Assembly: GCF_014621775.1 (NCBI RefSeq)
Contig: NZ_CP061204.1
Location: 2,128,501 to 2,192,500 of the forward strand
Reading direction: 5' to 3'
Origin: Stenotrophomonas sp. 169
Lineage (GTDB): Bacteria > Pseudomonadota > Gammaproteobacteria > Xanthomonadales > Xanthomonadaceae
Length of the DNA stretch: 64,000 nt
Positions 18,267 through 26,597 of this stretch are shown here, one piece after another (the first letter of the stretch is position 1; each line of letters begins with the position of its first letter). Under the pieces are notes generated by a model that ran no database searches, was not told the DNA's origin, and saw nothing but the letters and a program-made list of their open reading frames with translations. Position numbers and translations under genes: made by a program.

Positions 18267-19235
18267 TCACGGCTGGCTGCTGGGCGCCACATGCCGATCC
18301 AGGAAGGAGCGGATGACCGGAATGATCTCCTGCGCATGGGTTTCCAACGCAAAGTGGCCGGTGTCGTAGAAATGGATCTCCGCATCGGGAATGTCCCGCG
18401 TCCACGCCTGCGCGCCAGCCGGCAGGAAATACGGATCGTTGCGGCCCCATACCGCCAGCAGCGGGGGCCGCTGCGTACGGAAGTACGTCTGGAAGGTGGG
18501 GTAAAGCTGCACGTTGGAGGCATAGTCCAGCAGGAGATCCAGCTGCACGTCGGCGTTGCCCGGCTGTGACACCCGCAGCCCCTCCAGGATATAGCCATCC
18601 GGTGGCACCCGGCTGGGGTCGCTGACGCCCTCCAGATACTGCCATTTGATCGACGCGGCGGTGGGGAAGTCGGCCAGCGCGGCGCGGTTCTTTGCCGTGG
18701 GTTCTTTCCAGTAGGTGCGGATCGGATCCCAGCCCTTCGCCAGCCCTTCTTCGTAGGCATTGCCGTTCTGCGAGATCAGCGCCGTGATCCGTTCCGGATG
18801 GGCGGTCGCCAGGCGCCAGCCGATCGGCGCGCCGTAGTCATGCACCATCAGCGCATAGCGGTCGAGCTTGAGCTGTTCGGTGAAGCGTTCCATCGTCCTG
18901 CTCAGGTTGTCGAAGGTGTACGCATAGACATCGCCGGCAGGCGACTCGGTGTGGCCGAAAGACGGCAGGTCCGGTGCGATCACATGGTAGGTGTCGGCCA
19001 ACGCGGCGATGACATCGCGATACATGTATGACGAGGCTGCGAACCCATGCAGAAGCAGCACGGTGGGCGCGTTTCGGGGGCCAGCTTCCCTGTAGAAGAT
19101 CCTGACATCACCCACCTGCTCGTATCGGTAGTGGACAGGGGTAGCAAAGGGTGTGGCCAGCGCGTTGCCCGCAGTGAGGGCGGCAGCCACGCCGAGCGGA
19201 GCAAGGAGGTGATTGATCTTCATAAGTTTCGCCAT
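18267..19235 (-). CDS. exported alpha/beta hydrolase, haloalkane dehalogenase/epoxide hydrolase type
   Basis: A 322-residue alpha/beta hydrolase with a signal peptide ending near ALATP (residue 29). HGF (63-65) forms the oxyanion hole. The nucleophile elbow VHDYG places aspartate at residue 133, the arrangement of epoxide hydrolases and haloalkane dehalogenases rather than serine esterases. The acid and His are expected in VWGRNDPYF and DTGHFALETH. ATG 19235 or 19223 (MKINHLL) may be the start. It is transcribed away from a CGNR regulator gene, with GTAACC repeats between them, and is therefore a likely target of that regulator. Confidence 0.85.
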   Translation of the reverse strand: MAKLMKINHLLAPLGVAAALTAGNALATPFATPVHYRYEQVGDVRIFYREAGPRNAPTVLLLHGFAASSYMYRDVIAALADTYHVIAPDLPSFGHTESPAGDVYAYTFDNLSRTMERFTEQLKLDRYALMVHDYGAPIGWRLATAHPERITALISQNGNAYEEGLAKGWDPIRTYWKEPTAKNRAALADFPTAASIKWQYLEGVSDPSRVPPDGYILEGLRVSQPGNADVQLDLLLDYASNVQLYPTFQTYFRTQRPPLLAVWGRNDPYFLPAGAQAWTRDIPDAEIHFYDTGHFALETHAQEIIPVIRSFLDRHVAPSSQP

Positions 19236-19236
19236 G

Positions 19237-19308
19237 TAACCGTGTTGGAGTGTTTTTGCAGGTTACGCAGCAAGATGGTAACCTGTCAATCTAATTTACG
19301 GAGGTTAC
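19237..19308. promoter_or_regulatory. divergent promoter with four GTAACC operator half-sites
   Basis: GTAACC occurs at about 19238-19243 and 19278-19283, and its complement GGTTAC at 19261-19266 and 19303-19308. AGGTTAC (19260-19266) and GTAACCT (19278-19284) form an inverted repeat with an 11-base gap. The other two copies abut the start codons of the two divergent genes. Confidence 0.7.
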
Positions 19309-19310
19309 AT

Positions 19311-19901
19311 ATGCCGCCTTCAGACGCGACCGCCCCCCTGTTCGTCGCCAACGACCTGGCGTTGGACTTCATCAACTCGGCCTACGGGCCGCCCACCGCA
19401 CCGGTGGACGTGCTGGTGGACGACGCGGCGGTGGTGCTGTGGCTGACGGAGGCCGGCGTCGTCGCGGCAGGCAGCGTGCGTGCGCCGAAGGGGCTGCTCG
19501 CACTGGCGATCGCCCTGCGTGACGAAGCGCGTGGCCTGCTGGCTGCTGCGAGGGCAGGGCAGCCGTTGCGTGCGGACCGGGTCAACGCGGTGCTTGAAAG
19601 AGGCAGACCCGTGCTGGAATTGAGCTCAATGCCCAGCGACGCGACGCCCGTGCTGGTGGAGCGTCGTCGCGATGACAGCCCCGAGGCCTTGCTGCAGCCA
19701 GTCGCGCTTGCGCTGGGGCAGCTGTTGGCGGGCGGCGACCTGCAGCACGTCGGCCAGTGTGAGGCGCATGACTGTTCGCTGCTGTTCCATGACACCACCA
19801 AATCCAGGAAGCGGCGGTGGTGCAGCATGGCGCTGTGCGGCAACCGGATGAAGGTTGCCGCGTTTCGTTCGCGCCGCCAGTTCGTGCCGACTCAGGGATA
19901 G
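19311..19901 (+). CDS. CGNR zinc-finger (ABATE-domain) transcriptional regulator
   Basis: A 196-residue predicted regulator. Residues 8-140 match the ABATE ligand-binding-like domain (FVANDLALDFINSAYG). A C-terminal CGNR zinc finger has cysteines 150, 155, 171 and 176 (the last in ALCGNRMK). GGAGG lies six bases before ATG 19311. Proteins of this family bind DNA through the zinc finger, and the repeated GTAACC sites in front of this gene and the divergent hydrolase gene are good candidates for autoregulation and control of the hydrolase. Confidence 0.92.
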   Translation: MPPSDATAPLFVANDLALDFINSAYGPPTAPVDVLVDDAAVVLWLTEAGVVAAGSVRAPKGLLALAIALRDEARGLLAAARAGQPLRADRVNAVLERGRPVLELSSMPSDATPVLVERRRDDSPEALLQPVALALGQLLAGGDLQHVGQCEAHDCSLLFHDTTKSRKRRWCSMALCGNRMKVAAFRSRRQFVPTQG

Positions 19902-20056
19902 ATTCCAGCAGTGCGGGTGATCTGCGCGGCCCCGCCCTGGAAGCGTACGGGGAGTGCGTATAGCGAATATGGGAATGTCCAACGATCATTTAGACGTGGC
20001 GACGCGACATGAAACAGTGGGCCTCCGTTCACGATCCCCACGGAGTTCCGCCGCCC

Positions 20057-21259
20057 ATGTCCACCGCCCGTTCTGCGTCGCCGTTCAAGGTTTTCGGCGC
20101 GTCAACTTTGTCGGCCATGCTGCTGCTGGCCGCGCCGCTCATTTCCTCAGCGGCGGACAACGGCTCACCCCTGCGCACGTATCTCGCCGCCAAACGTGAG
20201 GCTATCAAGGCGCAGTCGACGCAGCCTGCCGCACCCATCGCGATCCACGCAAAGGTCACGGCCGAAAGCCGCTCCGGCGTACGTCGCCTGCGCATCGGGC
20301 CCACGGGCGAGTTCCAGTACATCAGCGATAGTGGGCGCAACTACGCAGGCTACAACCTCGGCGCCGGTTCCTGGGACTCGCTGGTCGGCACCTTGGCCAG
20401 CGCCGTGGCCGATGAGTACATCGTGCAGGCGGCCGAGCAGAATGTCCCGCTTGATGCGCTGGACGTGGTGTTCACCAGCATCCCCGAGCGCAAGAGCGAG
20501 AGCCTGGCGTACCCGAACAATCTCTCCTATGTGGCCTACATCGACTCGCCTGCCACCGACGCGCAACTGCAGACGCTCAAGCGCGCGGTGCACGAAAATT
20601 CCTCGGCCATCGACCTGGTAACGCGGCCGCAGCAGGTCAGCCATGCCGAGGTCGAATACCTCCATAGCGATGCGGTGCGCGATCCGACGTTGCCGCCCGG
20701 TCTGCGCGATTTCATCACCGAGGAGAAGCGTCCCGCGGTGCTGGCCAGGCAGGGTAAGCCCGCCTCGGGCAAGGGCAAGCCCGCCGATCCGGAAACCCTC
20801 GTCGCGCGCGCCCACGTCGAGCCGCGCACCGGCCTGCGCCGCGTCTTCCTGGGCAAGGACGCTTATCACCAGCAGCTGCACGACAGCGCGCCCGGCCTGC
20901 TCGGCTATGGGCTGGCGCCGACGGTGGAGGAACACCTGCTCGGCGTGACCGGCACCTGCCTGACGCACATCTTCGAGGTGCAGGCCGCCGCACGGAACGT
21001 GCTGTTGGATTCGTTGGAGCTGACGGTTGATGGTCAGCTGAGCCCGCGCTTCGGCAGCAACATCCAATCGCCCGCACGCTACAGCGATATCCGTTACAAG
21101 GTGCGGATTGAATCGCCTGCATCGGAACAGGAGATCGACGCGCTGCGCCAGTCGGTCGAGGCCACGTGCCCGCTCTACAACCTGGTCAAGGACGAGCAGA
21201 AGCTCGAAGGCAGCATCGTCCGCGGCGCCTACGCCGAAGCGACGAACCACGCGCGATAA
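20057..21259 (+). CDS. exported tandem OsmC-like protein
   Basis: A 400-residue protein with an N-terminal signal (LSAMLLLAAPLISSAA, 18-33) followed by two OsmC-like domains (about 65-195 and 250-390). The second keeps both peroxidatic/resolving cysteines of the family, Cys301 (GTCLTHIF) and Cys371 (EATCPLYNLV). At the matching places in the first domain there are Leu113 and Ser182, so that copy cannot do thiol chemistry. OsmC proteins reduce organic hydroperoxides and are normally cytoplasmic single-domain dimers, so this would be a covalent, exported hetero-dimer mimic. ATG 20009 is an alternative start; 20057 gives a better signal. A TonB receptor follows after 54 bases. Confidence 0.82.
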   Translation: MSTARSASPFKVFGASTLSAMLLLAAPLISSAADNGSPLRTYLAAKREAIKAQSTQPAAPIAIHAKVTAESRSGVRRLRIGPTGEFQYISDSGRNYAGYNLGAGSWDSLVGTLASAVADEYIVQAAEQNVPLDALDVVFTSIPERKSESLAYPNNLSYVAYIDSPATDAQLQTLKRAVHENSSAIDLVTRPQQVSHAEVEYLHSDAVRDPTLPPGLRDFITEEKRPAVLARQGKPASGKGKPADPETLVARAHVEPRTGLRRVFLGKDAYHQQLHDSAPGLLGYGLAPTVEEHLLGVTGTCLTHIFEVQAAARNVLLDSLELTVDGQLSPRFGSNIQSPARYSDIRYKVRIESPASEQEIDALRQSVEATCPLYNLVKDEQKLEGSIVRGAYAEATNHAR

Positions 21260-21313
21260 CGCACGCCGCGATCCAACCGGCCGTGCCCTGCAGTCATCAT
21301 CTGGGGATAATCA

Positions 21314-24300
21314 ATGAGTCGCACCCACCGTTCGCAGCTGATCGCGAAAAGCCCGTGCCATGCCCTGCACGGCCGCCGTCCTCGTCGCGGTCGGCTGGCC
21401 TTTGCCCTGTGCACCCTGCTTGCGCCGGCAGCGTATGCCGCCGAAGAAACGGGTGTAGGGGCTGCGCCGTCGCAGGGCTCGAATGCCCGGTTGTTGGACA
21501 AGGTGTCGGTGCTGGGCTCGCAGATCGCCGGGGGTGGCGCGCAGGCCGCGCTGCCGGTGGTCGCGGTGGACCGGGAACAGATCGATGCCACTGGGGCGAC
21601 CAACGGCAACGAGTTGTTCCGCAGCCTGCCGCAGTTCGGGGATGTCGCCGTCACCGAGAAGGGCACGACCAACGCAGGACGAAACTCCAATGTCGCGCGC
21701 GGCGACGTGGGTTCCATCAACCTGCGCAACCTGGGCTCCAAGTACACGCTGCTGCTGATCAACGGCCGGCGCACGGTGCAGCACCCGATCAGCAACAGCG
21801 GCGACGACACGACCTACAACGCCAATGCCATTCCCACCTTCGGCCTGGAGCGGGTCAACCTGCTGCTGGATGGCGCGGCGTCCATCTACGGTTCCGATGC
21901 CGTGGCAGGCGTGGTCGACCTGGTGACGCCGAGCAACCTGCAGAATGGCGGTGGCATCAAGGTGAACTACGGCAAGGTGGCTGATGGCCATCGCGAAGAC
22001 ATCTCGCTGGACGGCTACTTCGGCAGTGATTTCGCGGAAGGGCGCGGCAACATCTCGGTCTTGTATGGCGTCTCCAAGCGGACCGCGCAGCGCAATTCGG
22101 ACGCATGGTTCACTGCCACCGATGGCCGCCGTCCCCTCGGCGATGGCACCAGCGTGCCGGATCCGAACGGTACCTCGGGCTTCAGCACGCGAACGCCATG
22201 GGGTCATTTCGACACCTATGCCGGCAGCCGGCGCACAGGCAGCTGGCACGTCGATCCCGCCAGCGGTTCGCTGGTGTCCGGCGCGGTACCGACGCGCTAT
22301 CACTATGATTCCGCGGCCGAGCCGGGCATCACTTCGGCACCGTCCATCAACAAGGGAAATGTCTTCGCCAGTGGACGCTTCGATGCCACCGATAACCTGC
22401 AGCTGTTCGGGGAACTGGGTTACTACCGGGCCACCTCCGAATCCTGGGTGAGCAGCGAGTCGGGCTTCGGCGGTGACGGCTTCCTGCTGCATATCCGCCC
22501 GGATGCCTATTGGGTGCCGGACACCTTGCGCGGCGCCGACGCGATCCGGCTGCTCAACTACCAGTTCGCGGATTCGGGTATCCGCCGGGTCAAGGTGGAT
22601 AACGATCAGTCGCGTGTGCTGCTGGGCGTGCGCGGCTGGACCGACGGCGGCTGGAACTGGGAAACCGCGCTGCTGTATTCGCGTGCACGCAGTACCGACA
22701 CGCAGCAGGGCGGGCTGACCGATGCTTTCATTGCCGCGGTGAACCGTACCGATGCCGGTGCCTACAACCCCTTCAGTGGCGGCGATCCGGCCAGCATCCG
22801 GCTGGGCGATGCCACGCCCTACGACACCTCGGCGTTCATTGGCGAGGCCACCCGTGAAGGCACTACGGAGCTGGCGCTCTGGGATTTCAAGATCAACCGT
22901 TCGGACCTGTTGACCTGGTACGCCGGTGACATCGGCCTGGCGGCAGGCGTGGAGTACCGGTATGAAAGCCGTGAGGATGATCGCGACGAAAACATCGATG
23001 GCAGCCGTCCCTATACGGACTGGTATACCGGTACGGTGGCAGCCAGCAACTTCTTCACCCATAGCCCCCGGCCCGATGTACGCGGCAGCCGCAACGTAAC
23101 GTCAGCGCTGATCGAACTCGCCGTGCCGCTGATTTCCCCCGCGCAGGGCATACCGCTGGTCCAGTCACTGGATCTGCAGATTGCGGGCCGCTGGGAGGAC
23201 TACAGCGATGCCGGCAAGGTGGCCAAGCCGAAGCTGGCCGCCGCGTGGAAGGTAAATGGCAGCCTGTTGCTGCGTGGTTCGGTCAGCGGCGGCTTTCGCG
23301 CGCCGGGACTGGAACTGGTGAACTCCCCGCCGACCTACGGCTTCGGCTTCAACAACGATGCCATCCGCTGCCACGCGTTGATCACCAAGGGCGCCCAGCC
23401 CGACTACAGCGCCTGCTTGAATGCTTACAGCAGTGGCTCGTCGGTCAAGCCCTCGGTGAGCGCCGTGACCTCCTACGGTGACGACGTGAAGCCGGAAACC
23501 ACCCGGCAGTCGTCATGGGGCGCGGTGTTCGAGCCGCAGTTCCTGCCGGACGCCCTGGGCGCGATCAGCCTGAGCGTGGATGCCTGGCGGGTGCAGGTAG
23601 AGAATCCTATCAATACCCTGGGTGAGGAGCTGTTGTACGACGCCTATCTGCGCGTGGTGGAGGGCAGCAGCAACCCGAATGTGGTGCGTGCGGCCGTCAC
23701 GGCGGAGGACACCGCGCTGTTTGCAGGCTCGGGTCTTGCGCCTGCGGGCGTGGTGACGCACGTGTACAACCGATATCAGAATCGTCGGCCACTCACCGCG
23801 TCGGGCGTGGACTACAACGTTACCTGGCGCCTGAGTGAGACGGCCTGGGGCAACTTCGCCTTCCTGCTCAGTGTCAGCCAGCTCAAGGAATACACCCAGC
23901 AGAAACCTGCCGAGGTGCAGCAGGTGGCGGCCGCCATTGCCAATGGTCAGTTGAACATCATCGCGCCAGACCTGGGCGCAGCCAACGAGGTCGGCATCAA
24001 TGGGGCCAAGCCGGAATGGCGGGCCAGCGCGACATTGATCTGGAACCTGCAGGACTGGACGGTCCGCTTGCGCGACGATTACATCGACAGCGTGACGGCC
24101 GGCGCCTATGCCGATCGCACGCCGTTCGTGGTCGATTCCACCCAGCGCTGGGCGTTGTCGGTCAAAAAGGAGTTCAACAGAGGACGCCTGAAGGGGACGG
24201 CGGTGGAAGTGGGGGCGCGCAACCTGTTCAACGAAGAGCCGCCGCTGAATGCCACCGGCAGCTACCTGAGCGCGTTGCACGAAACCTACGGACGCTACGT

Positions 24301-24328
24301 CCACCTCGGCATTTCCAAAAACTGGTGA
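21314..24328 (+). CDS. TonB-dependent receptor
   Basis: A 1004-residue receptor. The signal peptide ends about residue 43 (PAAYAAEE). The plug carries DKVSVLGSQI, VVAVDREQIDATGATNGNELFRSLPQF, LRNLGSKYTLLLINGRR and LLLDGAASIYGSDAVAGVVDLVT. The barrel has SGGFRAPGLELV and ends GISKNW. The AxxxNELFRSLPQF plug type is common among large Xanthomonadaceae receptors for peptides or carbohydrates rather than classic siderophores. GGGGA precedes the ATG. A DUF1684 lipoprotein gene begins five bases after its stop, and the tandem OsmC gene precedes it, suggesting one operon. Confidence 0.9.
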   Translation: MSRTHRSQLIAKSPCHALHGRRPRRGRLAFALCTLLAPAAYAAEETGVGAAPSQGSNARLLDKVSVLGSQIAGGGAQAALPVVAVDREQIDATGATNGNELFRSLPQFGDVAVTEKGTTNAGRNSNVARGDVGSINLRNLGSKYTLLLINGRRTVQHPISNSGDDTTYNANAIPTFGLERVNLLLDGAASIYGSDAVAGVVDLVTPSNLQNGGGIKVNYGKVADGHREDISLDGYFGSDFAEGRGNISVLYGVSKRTAQRNSDAWFTATDGRRPLGDGTSVPDPNGTSGFSTRTPWGHFDTYAGSRRTGSWHVDPASGSLVSGAVPTRYHYDSAAEPGITSAPSINKGNVFASGRFDATDNLQLFGELGYYRATSESWVSSESGFGGDGFLLHIRPDAYWVPDTLRGADAIRLLNYQFADSGIRRVKVDNDQSRVLLGVRGWTDGGWNWETALLYSRARSTDTQQGGLTDAFIAAVNRTDAGAYNPFSGGDPASIRLGDATPYDTSAFIGEATREGTTELALWDFKINRSDLLTWYAGDIGLAAGVEYRYESREDDRDENIDGSRPYTDWYTGTVAASNFFTHSPRPDVRGSRNVTSALIELAVPLISPAQGIPLVQSLDLQIAGRWEDYSDAGKVAKPKLAAAWKVNGSLLLRGSVSGGFRAPGLELVNSPPTYGFGFNNDAIRCHALITKGAQPDYSACLNAYSSGSSVKPSVSAVTSYGDDVKPETTRQSSWGAVFEPQFLPDALGAISLSVDAWRVQVENPINTLGEELLYDAYLRVVEGSSNPNVVRAAVTAEDTALFAGSGLAPAGVVTHVYNRYQNRRPLTASGVDYNVTWRLSETAWGNFAFLLSVSQLKEYTQQKPAEVQQVAAAIANGQLNIIAPDLGAANEVGINGAKPEWRASATLIWNLQDWTVRLRDDYIDSVTAGAYADRTPFVVDSTQRWALSVKKEFNRGRLKGTAVEVGARNLFNEEPPLNATGSYLSALHETYGRYVHLGISKNW

Positions 24329-24333
24329 CCTGC

Positions 24334-25302
24334 ATGAAGACGCACACGCTAGCCTCTGTCCTTGTCATCACCCTGCTGGCGGGGGCATGCAGCCCGCATG
24401 ACACGCCTGCGCCGGAGACGTCAGCAGCCGCGACGGCCGCGCTGGATTTCAAGAGCGAACACGCCGAGTGGGTGCAGGAACGTACCGCGGAACTGGGTAA
24501 GCCCGATGGCTGGGCCAGCCTGATTGGGCTGCATTGGATCGAGGCCGGAACGCAGAGTGTGGGCAGTGCTGAAGGCAACGCCATCCGCCTGGCCATCGCA
24601 CCGGGCCACTTGGCCCGGTTGGAGCCGCGGGCCGATGGCCTGTACTTCACGCCGGTGGACGGGGCGCAGGTCACCGCCGATGGCAAGCCGGTGCAGGGGG
24701 AGATACGGCTGGATCCAGAAGGGAAGGGCGGTGGCACCACGCTGACCTATGACGACGGCAAGGGACAGATCACCGCGATCAAGCGCGGGAAGCGGCTGGC
24801 ACTACGGGTGCGCCATGCCGATGCGCCGGCGCGCCTGCACTTCGGTGGCCTGGACTTCTTCCCGGCCGAGGAAAGCTGGCGTGTGCAGGCGCGTTTCGTG
24901 CCACACCCGCCGGGCAGGACGCTGCCGATCGTGAACGTGCTCGGCGAGGTCGCCGATAACCCGAATCCAGGCTACGTCGTGTTCGAGAAAGAAGGGCGGC
25001 AGTGGAAACTGGAAGCCTTGGGAGACCCGGCGAAGAGCTTGAACCTGATGTTCCAGGACCAGACCACCAGCCGGCAGACCTACGGGGTGGGTCGCTACCT
25101 GCGCACCGATGCGGTCGCGGCAGACGGCACGGTCACGCTGGATTTCAATCGCGCGTACAACCCGCCGTGTGCCTACACGGACTTCGCAACCTGCCCGTTG
25201 CCACCGCCTGAGAACCGTTTGGCGCAGCAGGACGACAACCGGCAGCTGGTGCGGCTGGCGGTCGTGGCAGGCGAGAAGAAATACGCCTTGGCACTGCACT
25301 GA
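24334..25302 (+). CDS. DUF1684 lipoprotein
   Basis: A 322-residue lipoprotein: lipobox LLAGAC with Cys19. The DUF1684 body includes WVQERTAELGKPDGWASLIGLHWI (41-64), VFEKEG, then a conserved C-terminal block DFNRAYNPPCAYTDFATCPLPPPEN. Function of the family is unknown; the conserved Tyr-Asn-Pro-Pro-Cys region looks like a metal or ligand site. The start overlaps nothing but lies five bases after the receptor stop, so the two are probably translated from the same message. Acidic residue +2 to the Cys is absent, so sorting to the outer membrane is likely. Confidence 0.88.
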   Translation: MKTHTLASVLVITLLAGACSPHDTPAPETSAAATAALDFKSEHAEWVQERTAELGKPDGWASLIGLHWIEAGTQSVGSAEGNAIRLAIAPGHLARLEPRADGLYFTPVDGAQVTADGKPVQGEIRLDPEGKGGGTTLTYDDGKGQITAIKRGKRLALRVRHADAPARLHFGGLDFFPAEESWRVQARFVPHPPGRTLPIVNVLGEVADNPNPGYVVFEKEGRQWKLEALGDPAKSLNLMFQDQTTSRQTYGVGRYLRTDAVAADGTVTLDFNRAYNPPCAYTDFATCPLPPPENRLAQQDDNRQLVRLAVVAGEKKYALALH

Positions 25303-25317
25303 CGTTCAAGGCGATCC

Positions 25318-25817
25318 GGTAGCGCCGAGCCACGCTCGGCGGATTCCTTCCGGCACCGCAATGCCGGACACAGGCCGCGCTGCGCGCTCGCCGACCATGG
25401 GTCGGCGCTACCACGCCGGATCCCCGGTTGGCGCGCGATCCTGGTAGCGCCGAGCCACGCTCGGCGGAATGCATCCGGCGCTGCGATGCCGGACGCAAAC
25501 CGCGCTGCGCGCTCGCCGACCATGGGTCGGCGCTACCACGCCGGATCCGCAGTCGGCGCACTACCCCGGTAGCGCCGAGCCACGCTCGGCGGAATGCATC
25601 CGGCACCGCGATGCCGGACACAGGCCGCGCTCCGCGCTCGCCGACCATGGGTCGGCGCTACCACGCCGGATCCCCGGTCGGCGCGCGACCCTGGTAGCGC
25701 CGAGCCACGCTCGGCGGATTCCTTCCGGCACCGCGATACCAGACGCAGGCCGCGCTTCGCGCTCGCCGACCATGGGTCGGCGCTACCACGCCGGCTCCCG
25801 GTCGCGCCGCGCCATTA
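25318..25817. repeat. tandem array of four 125-bp SMAG dimers
   Basis: Units begin at 25318, 25443, 25568 and 25693, an exact 125-base period. Each holds a plus-orientation hairpin (GTAGCGCCGAGCCACGCTCG), an inner TCCGGCA-TGCCGGA hairpin, a minus-orientation hairpin ending CGGCGCTACC and a short linker. Copies differ at scattered positions. The array separates the DUF1684 gene from the convergent TetR gene and reaches the TetR stop codon. Confidence 0.95.
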
Positions 25818-26426
25818 CGCGGCCGGGGCGCTCCACACGCACATCAGCCGGCTGATGGCGGCATCCATGACCTTGAGACTCACCCCATCACGGGCGAGGG
25901 GAGAGAGGCCCTGCAGGAAACTGTCGAAGACGCAGGTCAGCGACGCAGCATCGGCGTCCGCTCCGAACTCACCCGCCGCGATCCCGCGCTCCACGCAGGC
26001 ACGGATGCCAGCCCGCGTGTGGGCGCGTGACCGGGTCAGCGGCGCGGTCACCGACGCAAGTTCGGGCGTGGGCGCGCTCATGACAGCCAGCGTCACCATG
26101 CAGCCCTTCGGGTGGCCGCGTTCGCACTGCATCCTGGCCGACTGGCGCAACGCACGCTCCACCGCCTGTTTTGGTGCAAGCGTGGTGTCCCATAGACAGT
26201 GGGTCACCTGCGCATAGGTCGACAGATAGCGCTCAGCGCATTCCTGAAACAGCGCCTCCTTGGATCCAAACGCCGCGTAGAAACTCGGCGCACTGATCCC
26301 GCCGCCGATGGCTGCCTTGAGCTGGGACAGTGAGGTGGATTCGTAGCCCTGCTGCCAGAACAGGTGCAGCGCCTGATCCACCGCGGCGTCACGGTCGAAA
26401 CTGCGTGGTCGGCCCATCTGTGCCAT
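25815..26426 (-). CDS. TetR/AcrR-family repressor
   Basis: A 203-residue regulator. The N-terminal DNA-binding domain is MGRPRSFDRDAAVDQALHLF, then a helix-turn-helix at about 28-52 (SLSQLKAAIGGGISAPSFYAAFGSKEALF). The C-terminal ligand domain includes a cysteine-containing GHPKGCMVTLAVM segment typical of the YcdC/TetR_C group. It is divergent from an MFS exporter gene. Two palindromic sites lie between them, so it very likely represses the exporter and itself until an unknown ligand appears. Confidence 0.92.
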   Translation of the reverse strand: MAQMGRPRSFDRDAAVDQALHLFWQQGYESTSLSQLKAAIGGGISAPSFYAAFGSKEALFQECAERYLSTYAQVTHCLWDTTLAPKQAVERALRQSARMQCERGHPKGCMVTLAVMSAPTPELASVTAPLTRSRAHTRAGIRACVERGIAAGEFGADADAASLTCVFDSFLQGLSPLARDGVSLKVMDAAISRLMCVWSAPAA

Positions 26427-26450
26427 GGCGTCCTCCGATGCTTACATAAA

Positions 26451-26514
26451 TACTATTCGATACATATCTCATTGACAAGCTGTGATGCCAAGCCTATATC
26501 TATATCGTTCGATA
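26451..26514. promoter_or_regulatory. paired TetR operators and MFS promoter
   Basis: TATCGTTCGATA (26503-26514) is a palindrome around a TT centre, and TACTATTCGATA (26451-26462) is a close copy 52 bases away. Between them TTGACA (26472-26477) and TATATC (26495-26500), 17 bases apart, form a good sigma-70 promoter for the MFS gene, whose -10 region abuts the second operator. Confidence 0.72.
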
Positions 26515-26597
26515 CACTTCTGCCAAACCTTCCACCCCTCGGGTTGACCCCTAGACGCGAGCCGGTGCGGCAGGATTCCCAACCCAAAGGACACTGC

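Noticed and set aside
25318..25817. Regular repeats as a possible CRISPR array
   Set aside because: The period is 125 bases with no unique spacers, and the units are SMAG-type hairpins; no cas genes are present.
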